Shown here piece after piece: positions 53,549 through 64,000 of a stretch of 64,000 bases of DNA. Source of the DNA: Dirofilaria immitis (taxonomy: Eukaryota > Nematoda > Chromadorea > Rhabditida > Onchocercidae). Under the pieces are notes generated by a model. That model saw nothing but the letters and a program-made list of their open reading frames with translations, was not told the DNA's origin and searched no databases. The stretch's first letter is position 1, and each line of letters begins with the position of its first letter. Position numbers and translations under genes: made by a program. The stretch is taken from the NCBI GenBank assembly GCA_024305405.1, contig JAKNDB010000054.1, positions 62,001 through 126,000 of the forward strand, in the 5' to 3' direction.

Positions 53549-53653
53549 GAGCTACTTGTTATTTTAAGTGAAGTGATAATCTGAATGAGAAAAAATGATT
53601 ACATAATAGTGAAAATTTGAATGTTATCACTTATTTAAAATAACAAATAACTC
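53549..53653. repeat. Imperfect foldback repeat
   Basis: Arms of about 30 nt (53549-53579 and 53624-53653) pair with about four mismatches and one indel across a 44-nt loop, for example TTGTTATTTTAA against TTAAAATAACAA. This resembles a small MITE-like foldback. Confidence 0.6.
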
Positions 53654-53737
53654 AAATAGATCTCAAAATTATGTACAAAAAAATCTAATTAATAATAAAT
53701 TAGTTTACATTTAATTGAAGATGGCATAGCATACTCG

Positions 53738-53766
53738 TTTATCTAATCATTTTATGATTAGATAAA
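53738..53766. repeat. Perfect 13-nt hairpin
   Basis: TTTATCTAATCAT (53738-53750) and its exact reverse complement (53754-53766), separated by TTT. Confidence 0.7.
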
Positions 53767-54956
53767 TATTTAAACAAATCATTAGACGATTATATTAATT
53801 CATAATGATAGATTGATAAATAGCTCTGAAAAATAGAAAAAATAAAATTTATCTGATAAAAAGTATTGAAAAGTATGAAAAGTACATTTCGATAAATATC
53901 GAAAAAAACAAATAATAAATAAGAAACAAACAAAAATTATGATTTTCTCATATTTAATCTTTGTTTTTTATGTTGTTAGAAAATCTTAAATTTTAGGAAA
54001 AATCTTTGAACTTATAATAACAATAATAATAATAGTCATAATAATAATAATGATAATAGTATGAATCAAATCTTAGCTCCTCGACTAATAATTTTATATT
54101 TATGGCAACATTTTATATTTTCTTATCCTTTCATTCTCGAAAACATTTTCTGCCTTCCTCACATATAAAAATAAATCTTCGAAGATATAGCTATGCAGAC
54201 CGCACTTCAACCACAGCATCATCCTTAAACTGCACCTTTAAATTTCTAAATCATCACATTAACACTTGCTCGTGCAAGCTTATATACTATAGCTAATTTT
54301 TTAGTATTTTAAAATAACATTTCAATTGTCAACTTTTTATCTTATCGATATTTTGATTGTTTAGTGATAACTAATCATATGATATTTATTAATAGCTAGT
54401 TATATTTTTTTAAAACTTATTTCCAGATTAATCTAAGTTTTAATGATGTGAACTTTGAAAAAAGAGAAAATCTCGATATCTCGATTGATAGAAAGAAAAT
54501 GGTCATTTTCTTTTCTTATCATTTTCATACTATTTTTTTATCTCAAATTTAATCTAATTTTTTCTTTGAAATATTTTCTACTATAACTTTTTTCATAGAA
54601 TTCAATTAGAACATCTTATCTTAAAGTTACAATTGTTTTAATAGAATAGTGAAGTAGAATTTTAATTGAAGCTTCAAATAAGCTTGAGTTTTAAATAATC
54701 CCATAATCTCATTCATCATCATGCATGGCTGCTAACAATAGTACTAGTTCATTTTCAATTACTATAAATGTCCCAAATTGATCAATATTTTGGGCTTATT
54801 TCGATGCATTAAACTTGGCTCACATCCGAGTTAAATTAATAAAAGTAAACTGTTTACTAATATGCTACCGTAATACTGCTTATTTTTGTTCTATTTTCTT
54901 TTTTCTGATTCATTTCGAATAAATTCTATAGAAAATACTAATTCTCGCTCAATTTT

Positions 54957-54967
54957 CGTAATTTTAG
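54957..54967 (+). promoter_or_regulatory. Probable spliced-leader or 5' UTR acceptor of the four-pass membrane gene
   Basis: CGTAATTTTAG ends 55 nt before the ATG at 55023. No coding frame continues upstream, so a trans-splice site or a 5' UTR intron are equally possible. Confidence 0.35.
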
Positions 54968-55022
54968 GTCGCAAAACAATTTTCGCAAATATTCTTATAT
55001 CGAATTATTTCATACTGCAATA

Positions 55023-56908
55023 ATGGAATATGATTATGAACCACGGTATTGCTTTCGATTAATACCATTACAGGTAAGTTGTAATAATATTACTAAATAT
55101 TTCTAACATATAAATTTTAAAACTTTTATTTTCTAAAACTCACATATCGTTAACGCATAAAATTAATAATTTAAAGTATGAAGTTTGTTAAGCAGAGATA
55201 ATGTAAACAAGAAGAAATGTTATCTTTCTATAAAGATTTATAAATCTATGATTGAAATTATCAATTCTAGCATTATTTTACCATACGAAATAAATAAGTT
55301 AATTTTTGCATATATTATTAGAATTTATAATGAATTAATTAATAAGCAAATATTGCAAAACCCTAATTTATTCTTTAATAATAAAATACAACAATCATTA
55401 ATAATTTACTACGGTATAATATTGAAAAATATTTGATAAATATATTACAGATTTGTTGTAAATTAGTTGTTATCAGTGATATTCTTCTTCATTTCTTCAT
55501 TTGTGGATTTTTCATCAAATTAGCAACATATGAAATGATCTTTATACCATTTGGTGTTGTTCAATTGATGATAACTCTTCTATCCATATTATTTTATATT
55601 GGTATTATAAATGAATCAGATAAGCTTATGATACCGATGATTGTTGCTAAAGTATATACTACTTATTTGTATAATTATTTTTATCATTAAAATTTATAAA
55701 ATAATGCAAAAATTTTGATAATAATTTAAAAATGATAAATTTGTATAATTATATATTTCCTAATAATTTAACAATTATTAGGATAAATGTTGCAAAATTG
55801 ACAAAATTTTATCATTCATTAAATTTAAACTTTGAAAATAAAAATTCTGTCCAAAGATTAATTTTAATTTTAAATTTAAAAAAGGTTTGTTTTTCTTTTA
55901 AGCATCAATTTTATAAGATTTTTTTAAACATCATTATTTAATAATGAAATTATATCATATTTGAAAGATAACTCATTAAATATCATTTTAATAAATAGCG
56001 TATTTTATTTTTTTCTATATCATTATTAATGAATAAGCATAATTTCTAAGTGAAACAAGTATATCACTTATCAATGACTGAAAATCTTGAAAATGATTAA
56101 ATGACAACTTTGATAAGCTTGTTATTATTTCATTTTAATAAATAGCGTATTTTATTTTTTTCTATATCATTATTAATGAATAAGCATAATTTCTAAGTAA
56201 TGCAAAAGTTTGGCTCTGAACATTTAAACTTCTTAATCCAAAGCAAATTTTCTTGTTGAAAATATAATCAAGAATAAATGATTCGACTATAATTTTAACC
56301 AAAAATAGCATTTTTTTTCCTCATATCAAGACTGATAATTACAGTCAGACTATTGATAGCATTTTTATCTGAAAAAAAACTTCAAAAGTTTCAGGTTATA
56401 ATAATGTTAATGATTGGTACAGTAACTATTTTAGCATGGATTGCATTTATATTATCACTATTTTCACTTATTCATCTTGAAAGTCCAATCAGTAATATTT
56501 TCATATTTTTCTTGTTAAAATATTTTTAAATTCTAAAATTTTTTTATTTATTTAATAATGTTGTTTAAATGATAAGATTGCTTTTATCAACTGCTTAATC
56601 AGCTATACATATGATAATAATGTTGTGACAATTAATTATTGTAATTCTTGATAAAGAAAAAATGCTTAATTATGATTTGAACTTGTTGTAATTTTAAAAA
56701 TGCTTCAGAAAGGCTATCGACATCAACATACTTAGGATTGCAAAGTATTGTGATGAGCGTATGTTTGATAATATTGATATTGGAAGGATCAATCATACAT
56801 GCCGAATATAAATATATTAAAAAACAAATGGATCAAAGAAATGCCGACGAAGAAATTATCCCATTTGTGAATAGTAATAGTTTAACAATGAAACCTACTT
56901 CGGTATGA
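55023..56908 (+). CDS. Four-pass membrane protein, family not identified
   Basis: Four in-phase exons: 55023-55073, 55451-55651, 56395-56491 and 56709-56908, giving 182 aa. It starts MEYDYEPRYCFRLIPLQ. Hydrophobic segments lie at about residues 20-42 (ICCKLVVISDILLHFFICGF), 50-70 (FIPFGVVQLMITLLSILFYIG), 86-108 (IIMLMIGTVTILAWIAFIL) and 125-145 (SIVMSVCLIIL...). A polar tail begins AEYKYIKKQMDQRNADEE. Four helices with short loops and cytosolic-looking ends resemble small tetraspan families of nematodes (LAPTM or MARVEL-like), but no diagnostic motif was seen, so the family is left open. The last exon ends in TCG GTA TGA; the GTATGA could instead be a donor, in which case there is a further exon. 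Intron 3 is short; intron 2 carries a 69-bp duplication. Confidence 0.72.
55983..56198 (+). repeat. Identical 69-bp direct repeat within an intron
   Basis: 55983-56051 is repeated exactly at 56130-56198 (offset 147). Landmarks are TCATTTTAATAAATAGCGTA and GAATAAGCATAATTTCTAAG. It lies in intron 2 of the four-pass membrane gene. Confidence 0.9.
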
Positions 56909-59900
56909 TATTTGTTTTCTCGATATTCATCCGTTATGCTTTATTAATCAAATATAAAATTTCTATATTATAAGTTTCCGATTTGTTTACTTTCAATAAT
57001 GTTTTATTCAGCAAAGATATTTATTTATTTATGATAAGAAATTCATTGTTATCAATAAATCGGATGTTATTTAATACCTAAATAGTCTATCGTAAAATAC
57101 TAGCAATTTTAATAGTGTAAAATGAATAGATCATATTCGCTTTATTGTTAATAAATAAATATGGATCAAATATCTTTGCCAATATTTTCTAATGCCATAT
57201 CTATTTTACGTCTAACTATCATAATATCATAGCGAAACATTAAGCTTTGTAGAAGAATACATTTGAAATGTCTCGATAAATATATTAATAATTTATGCAG
57301 ACTATTTGTTAAAATTTAATGATCAAAAGATTTTTGCATGTAAATTTCATTATCTTCAATAAATTACTTTATCGTAAAGTATTGTTTTACATTTTATACA
57401 TTCATCTTTAAATCTCATAATTACATAAATATTTTGTACGATACCTTTATCGGAACGACAGAAATAATTTATAAAATTTAAATTATCCCTATAATCAAAG
57501 TATCCTTATTTGGATATATATATATATATATTATAGAAACTCTTTGTATTGATCAATGTCAAATAATACACTTTGTACTTTTCGGCATCATCCTTTAAGG
57601 AAATAGATAGATGATCATTAGTTAACTCTTTAAGTTCATCTATGATATGTTAAATGATTTATGATAACCTTACCTTATTCATTGTATGTTCATGTAATTC
57701 CTTGTTGGATTTAGTTATAAAAATAATGGATTGCTTAACTTCCTCTGCTATACAATTCTATTATTCTCCTTGATCTAATCTTTTATCAATTCCTAGTCAA
57801 ATTTAAAAATTGTTATTCCAATCAGGATAATCAAGAAGAAATTTTATCATTGTCTTATCATTGTATTACTGTTCCACGAAGAAAAGAATTCTTACAATTA
57901 TTGTCATACAACTTCTAAACATAATTCGAAAAATTGAATAACATTCGAGAGTTACAATAAAAGAAATTATAGATAGAATACAATATGCATAGAATAGAAA
58001 TTAATTAATCGATAATATGTTATTCGAATCAAGCATAGAATATCAAACACTAATATAGATTTTTGTAATTTTATTTTAGAAATTTTACTCTACTATTGAA
58101 AAGTTTGTTTACATTTTTCATTAGATTGTCAGAAGTTTTAAATAATGAGATATAAAATAATTAGATGTTTAGTTGATTCTGTTGTATCGATTCCGTTGTA
58201 TTCCTTCAACATCAGAAATGAAAATATTTTCATGCTTCAATTTCAGATTCAGATGAACAACAACATATTTTGTTAGAAATAAAATTGCATAAATGACGGA
58301 TTGTATTGTGATAAATTTCTTCATAAATTTCAATATATATTTATAAGTGAATTTAGATTATAAATTTCACATCAAATTCTTTTTTTCATTCCAATTAGTT
58401 TCGATTTAAGTTAATTCAACTTGGTTCAAGTTTGCGATCCAATTTTGTTTTTGTTTTTAATTATAATTTATTCCGTTTGTGATCTAATTTTGTTTTTATT
58501 TGATTTTAATTATCATTTATTCTTTGATCGATAAATGATAAAATAAAAATCAAAAATTAGAAAAACAACGAAAGAAAATTAATTAAGATTAACGATGTCG
58601 CAACGAAAAATAAGTTTAAATTTTTGAAATATTTTATTTATTCCAAGAATGGCTTCTCATATTAAAGTTTATCATAATGTTCTATATAGTATATCTAAAA
58701 TGCTATTTAATTTCTCAAATATTTCCTCATAATTATATCAATTTCATTTGATTTTAAATTAACACTAAATTTCTTATATTTCAATGTTTTTTGTGCTTTC
58801 TATTTTTCTTTCTAAATAATGAATTAGTTTTTATTGATTATTTTTATTTGTTTAAAAAAATTTTACCATGGAATTTGTTTTATCAATCAACACTTCACCT
58901 TATTATAATCAGTCAACTAAAAATCTACTTTGATATTTCATTTTGATAATTGATATTAAATTTTATCACTTATCTTAAAATATGAAAAGCTTCATGTTTT
59001 TTTTTGTATATATTTGAAAGATTCACTGATTAGCATAGATCTATAAATCTTTCGATTAACCAAGATCATTTTCAATTCTTGATTTCCTATTTGTATTCTA
59101 GATATGCGAGATTTGACGGGTGAGCAGCTGAAAAAAATGAGATTAGTGGCATTTTTCTGATAGATTGAAATTTTTTCAAAAATAATAATTTTAATCTTTT
59201 AAGATTTTTCAAAATTCTTTAATTTAAGCTACAAATTTTTCAGAAAATGAAATTCAGAAAGCTGAAAATTTTACAGTTACTGTTTCCTAACTATTTCAGA
59301 AGAGTTATAAATTTCCTTACACTTCGATCTGTCTCGAATTTCTGATAATTTAAGTAAGAATTTAATGATAATATTAGTAATAGCTATTTCCTCGCATCAT
59401 ATAGAATGTTTTTACAGCAGTCATGATTATTTATCATATAACATTACACTAATAGTGAAATAGATGAAATGTGAGTTTCCCATTCCTTTAATATCATAAT
59501 ACCTTATCATGATCATGTTATCAGTAATATGAACATGTGTAATGAAAGATTTACCTTGTGATTCAGAAACTGGAAGTTTGAATAGATATTTTTAGTGTAA
59601 GAAGTTTAATTGATTGTGATGGATTTTATTCGTCGCAACTACGATAAGCAAATTTAGTAGAAATACAGCGAATAGATAAATATTTTTACAAGGAAAGAAA
59701 TCGTCGTTGATATTAGAATTGCAAGAAATCGATCGTCGAATAATCGATCGTAGTCAGAATGAGTTAAAAAGAAGAAAGTAAGAAGAAGTAAGAAGTAATG
59801 AAGAAGTAAATATGACGAAGCAATCAATCAACCTCTATCGAAAAATGACCCCTTTTATTGTAAAGATTGTTTACAATTTTATTAACAATATCTAATGACC

Positions 59901-62133
59901 TGAAGAATGATGATATGTGCAGATCTAATTAGTTACAATGCTTAAAAAATATCGGATCGCGATCTGATCGATTATAATACATTAAGTAATATTTTCCAAT
60001 AATTATGACATTGATCTTTAAAAGGGATGAATTTTTTTTTTTTTTTTAGGAAATATAAAAACAATTTTATATTACAAAATCTCTTAATCACACTGATATA
60101 TTTAATAATACAAATATCTTAGATTATTTCCTAACATATTTATATTTTAAAATATTTCGGTTATGACGACAATATAATAATATATTTGTTTTGAATTTTT
60201 TTCATTGCTGTTTCTATTTTATTATTATTTTTTTAATAGAATAAAAAATTAACAGAAATAATTATATACTTCTAAAATTTGAACAGAATAGTTCAAACTC
60301 GGAGGTACAATAAAATTAGATAAGTAAAACTTTTTCAGATGATTCATTTCAATTCTAATTTCTCCAACAAATCTTACTATTAATCATGTGCTATCTTGAA
60401 AAATTTCCCGGTAACTACTGTTCGGTTATTCATATGTTGGAATACTTCATCTCTCAGGTGTTTACAATTTGTTGCAATCTCAGATAAGGACATGAAAAAG
60501 ACTTTCCAACTAAAATATTGATTCCGGAAGTTATCAATTCCTTCTTTATATATGTATTTTTAAGATATTCATTCAACATTGCAAAAATTTCCATATAGAG
60601 TCTTTAAAACAAATTTTTTCTTGCAACTTATTGGTTGATCGGATAAATATATCTCATGCCGAAATAGATGATAAATTTCTCCAATGGATTTCTTTATCAT
60701 TGCATCGAAATCCATAAATCTATAGCATCCATTTCGAAAGCTTCATGATAATTATTATATGATAATATACTAAAGTGGAGATTTATGATACAGTGGTAAT
60801 AAATAAATAATAGTGATATAAAATGATATGATACATCACTTAAATGTTTCATCTAAATGCAATAAGCATGTAAAAATCTAAATTGAAAGTTTTCCAAGTT
60901 CAACTTTCAAAATTCTCGACCAAACCCTTCCAGTTAGGATAAAAAAAAGAGATAGCAATATGTTTACAAAGTTGCAATAACATAAGCAGAGAATTTAGGA
61001 ATTACAACGAACAGAGAAGACAATGATCTATAAATATACATAGTTGTCCTAACTCAAGATATGCCTCAAAAATTTCATTAATATACCGAATCATAAACCT
61101 GACTTGAGAAAAATAGTATTCATCGTCGCATTCCTTAGTTAGTATTTGAATTAAATTAAAAATAATGATGAATAATGGAAACTCCTCTCTTTATATGTCA
61201 ATAATTCAACTGTATTTTTCTATTCAATCTTTCCTTTTTCTTCGAAACAATTATTTCTTTAATAGCAAACAAGATGTGATACCGAGTTTGCTTTGCTGCA
61301 TTATTAGATTCATTTGATATATCGAAAGATAAGACAGAGCACGGGGCAGGAGAGATCACTTCAAAATTTTGGTCGATGAAGCAATTTATAAGTTTGACTT
61401 TTCTCCATATAATCAAAAATTTTCACCTCCTTATTAACCACTTATTAGTGCATAAAGCATTCGTAGAAAGAAAAGATTTTTTAATGATCGTTCTTCAGAG
61501 TTCATGTATACGTATCAAAAGAAGAACATGCATTATACGGGTCATATCAAGTAGGAAAATACCTGAAATATTTTTTGCTTTTATAATACAATTACATGCA
61601 TAAATTAAATGGTAAGGAAGCTCGAAGCAAAATAATTTCAGAACAACAAAAAATATTTCTGGACTCTCGCCACATACACAAGATTTGAAAAGATTGCATA
61701 GTTCTAAATAGAACAAATTAAGAATCGTATCGTTCTTATATTAATATGTACAATAATAACAAGTTATACGATGCTGGAGCATAAGATAAAAATAAGCCGA
61801 AGAGAAAATATGATGAATTTTGGAAAAATTTTACAATTTGCTTTTCAAAATGAGAGTTTCAGTCAGCTAAATGAACAAAATCTGATTTACGTCAACGGCA
61901 TGATAAAATTCATCATTATCTTCGTTCCAGTTTATTTAGGAGGCATTGAAAGAAAGAGTTTATGTATTTATTATGAGTTTACAATGTTTTTCCCTTTATC
62001 CATCTCCACGAAAAATTAGATTCTTTTCTAAAGAAAAAAATTAAATTGGGGTTCAATATAAGAAAATCCATGGAAAAAGTAATGCTATTTATCGTGGAGA
62101 ACTGGACAGAAGTCAGTCCTTATAAAGGATCAA
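56909..62133. other. Intergenic stretch, no convincing gene
   Basis: AT-rich DNA with a (TA)n run near 57514, a 58.43-58.52 kb imperfect duplication (GATCCAATTTTGTTTTT versus GATCTAATTTTGTTTTT) and a poly-T tract at 60032. From about 60.35 to 62.0 kb the base composition rises and open frames appear on both strands, but none joins into a recognisable protein. It may be decayed element sequence or regulatory DNA of the HDAC6-type gene downstream. Confidence 0.45.
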
Positions 62134-64000
62134 TTAGTTGCTAGGATTCTCAGATTCTGATCCTCCTTGTTCTGGAAAAGGAACACCAAATTTGGATCGA
62201 TGTGCTGCATTCTTTGCAGGAATTAGTATTTCATGATGAACATACGATTCACAAGGATAACACCACACTGAAAGATCAGTTAAACTTAGTGCCATCGAAT
62301 GACCAGTACGCATCTGATGATGCACTGCATGACCCTCCACGTAACGGCTACAGTTAACCTGGAATAAAAGTTTATTTTGCTTAATATATATAATAAACAT
62401 CCAAATTACAATGTCTATTTCCGAAGATCTTCAGTATAATATAAATAAAAAGTAATTCATAACAAGAAACGAAATGAACTCAATAGCCAAAAATTGTCAT
62501 TTTTCATCAAAATGATTGTTGTCATATATATATTGAAAGCAACAAATAAGAGGGCATGTAATCTGATTTAGCAAGATATAAATGTTTTTTTTACACTATG
62601 TCGACATGATAATGTCATATTTTTCAAATAAATCACACTTGAATTATAAAGAACATACAAACCGAGTAGCAAGTTAAGCAAACCCATTGTTCCTCACTAG
62701 AATGACATTCCGAACAAGATGCTTGTGCATCAAGACCTTCAACAGGAAGTTCTCTAATCTGAAATTATAATTATTGAGGATGTGAAATAATTTCTGAAAA
62801 TAGTGTAAAGCATATTTTATAAATCACTATAAACGTTATGCCTATTAACTCTTTTGCTGCACAACTTTAACACCAATGAGATGATACTACACTGGATTAT
62901 AACTTTAAAAAGGCAACTAGTGATGCTGGTAGTAAAGCTATAAAAACGAAACAAAACTCTTTGCAGTATAATTCAGTTTTTACCAACAGAACTACGTAAA
63001 TAATTCCTGAAGTTCTCGAAAAAAATAATTATCATATGCCGATATGCATTTAAATGATTGCTAATTAAAACTTTCGTTACATTGAATTTAGATCATCCAG
63101 GATTAATTTCTACTACATAATAGCTCCATTTAGTTAAAACTGTATTTCGATTTAATAAAAATAAGATGAGGAAAATCTTTTCTTCATTTTTCATAAGTTT
63201 CTTTTGTCCTTATCTTATATTTCTCGTATATTCCTATCATTTTAGCAAAATCAAATAAATAATTGTTAACATTACGAAAATAAATCAATTTGAAGATCAA
63301 GAAATTATACTACTTCCTAAAACAAAATTACGCTTTCGAACTTTTACAAATGACCTAACGAATTGACCTAACAATATTGACCTAACGAATTTCGAAAATT
63401 CTTGACAATGAAAGCCACTGATTTGCGTCAAAAATAATAAAAGTAATTTGAATACCTCAACTAAATGTGGACATTCACGTAATGGAACGACAGTGTGCAT
63501 AATCACTTGATCGTTCACTTCTGACGATGTTGGTGTTGATGAAGTTGTCGGCGGTCCTCTTTGCTGCAAGTCATATTTTCCCTTTGTCTTTCTCAGTGTA
63601 GATAATGATATTTCACTTCAATGTTAACCTAAACTCAGATTCTCAGCAAAAATTCCAAATAATTCGAGAATATCCTAACCACAACCACCCACCACATCAC
63701 CTGACCTTACCTACTGCCCGCAACCTTTCTTCGTATACTTCTTCGCTCTCCGACCCCACAACCTCAAATTATCCCGCTCAGTTCACCTCTGCATCTTTCG
63801 AGTTTATAATTCCATAACAGGTGTCACTGTGAAACTCATATCCAATATTTCATTTTTCAGCTTTCGTGCCGTTAGTGCAGTAATTAGTGGGGACATGTGG
63901 ACGTAATAATTCTTGAGTTCTGGAATTAGGTCTTGAGAATTTTTACGTGCATGATGATATTGGCACAATCTGATTGAATCTCCCAGCATATTTGGATTAT
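62134..64000 (-). CDS. hda-6: HDAC6-type deacetylase, C-terminal part with ZnF-UBP domain (5' end outside window)
   Basis: Minus-strand exons 62134-62358 (last, stop at 62134-62136), 62663-62758, 63456-63563 and, less certainly, 63819 to the window edge; all join in phase 0. The three 3' exons encode a complete ZnF-UBP: VVPLRECPHL, then CSECHSSEEQWVCLTCYSVNCSRYVEGHAVHHQ split over exons, then HSMALSLTDLSVWCYPCESYVHH and KNAAHRSKFG. Cys/His spacing and flanking words (TPLPWCPHL, GLDVTQPC, LSYIDLSAWCYYCQAYVHH in human) are those of HDAC6 rather than USP or BRAP fingers. This domain binds free ubiquitin C-termini (GG), linking the tubulin/HSP90 deacetylase to polyubiquitin aggregates in the cytoplasm. 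The 63819-64000 segment (SIRLCQYHHARKN...) would be linker after the second deacetylase domain; its GTTATG donor is weak. The deacetylase domains are outside the window. Confidence 0.85.

Larger units (their letters stand above)
46900..54960. other. AT-rich intergenic stretch, mostly empty
   Basis: About 8 kb with no recognised protein family. Small open frames at 47689-47922, 48416-48664 and 54102-54296 lack splice or homology support. It holds foldback repeats near 53.6 kb and one possible secreted-protein exon at 47.2-47.4 kb. Confidence 0.5.

Noticed and set aside
55732..55941. 69-codon frame after exon 2 of the four-pass membrane gene
   Set aside because: It lies in intron 2; the splice-supported frame of that gene continues at 56395 instead.
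62900..64000. USP or BRAP-type zinc finger as an alternative identity for the last gene
   Set aside because: The words around the finger (VVPLRECPHL, GLDAQASC, LSVWCYPCESYVHH) follow HDAC6, and no peptidase or RING segment is seen.
1..64000. CRISPR arrays, bacterial operons, rRNA genes and a Wolbachia-type insertion
   Set aside because: No spacer-repeat arrays, Shine-Dalgarno-led gene strings, long uninterrupted prokaryotic frames or rRNA-like segments were seen; all recognised genes are spliced eukaryotic genes.

Overview
The window is nuclear DNA of a nematode, most likely a spirurid or filarial-type worm; the exact species cannot be read from it. The reasons are a very AT-rich background (by eye about three quarters A+T), genes split into many short exons with minimal GT-AG introns, TTTCAG acceptors lying just upstream of start codons (the pattern of spliced-leader trans-splicing), a neuropeptide exon of the nematode PDF-2 type, and a decayed BEL/Pao LTR retrotransposon. 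All gene models below were built by hand from splice sites, reading phase and recognised protein families; no search was run.

Layout. 0.16-3.9 kb, minus strand: a complete nine-exon SH3BP5/REI-type RAB-11 exchange factor. 3.9-19.9 kb: a long gene desert with simple repeats and short tandem arrays, including a microsatellite cluster at 10.5-11.0 kb and a perfect hairpin at 17.8 kb. 19.9-22.9 kb, minus: a six-exon GATAD1-like chromatin protein that seems to lack the GATA finger, with an apparent trans-splice acceptor 3 nt before its ATG. 24.7-27.8 kb, plus: the complete eight-exon CstF-64 gene (cpf-2), divergent from the GATAD1-like gene. 28.3-28.6 kb, minus and convergent with cpf-2: the last two exons of a PDF-2 neuropeptide precursor, with tentative 5' exons up to 31.9 kb. 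31.9-39.5 kb: AT-rich DNA without a convincing gene. 39.55-43.96 kb: an internally deleted BEL/Pao element with recognisable LTRs and a perfect 5-bp target duplication (ATATG). 44.0-46.9 kb: two blocks of a 139-bp satellite, plus one copy of a dispersed repeat whose partner is at 38.3 kb. 46.9-55.0 kb: mostly empty, with one possible secreted-protein exon at 47.3 kb. 55.0-56.9 kb, plus: a four-exon, four-pass membrane protein. 56.9-62.1 kb: no convincing gene. 62.1 kb to the end, minus: the C-terminal exons of an HDAC6-type deacetylase carrying its ZnF-UBP ubiquitin-binding domain; the gene runs off the window.

The genes do not form a pathway or operon. They are a normal mix of housekeeping (mRNA 3' end formation, chromatin, vesicle traffic, ubiquitin or aggresome handling) and neuronal signalling genes, separated by AT-rich, repeat-laden spacers. 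The most informative items are the PDF-2 neuropeptide exon, the finger-less GATAD1-like gene, and the retrotransposon with its neighbouring satellite.
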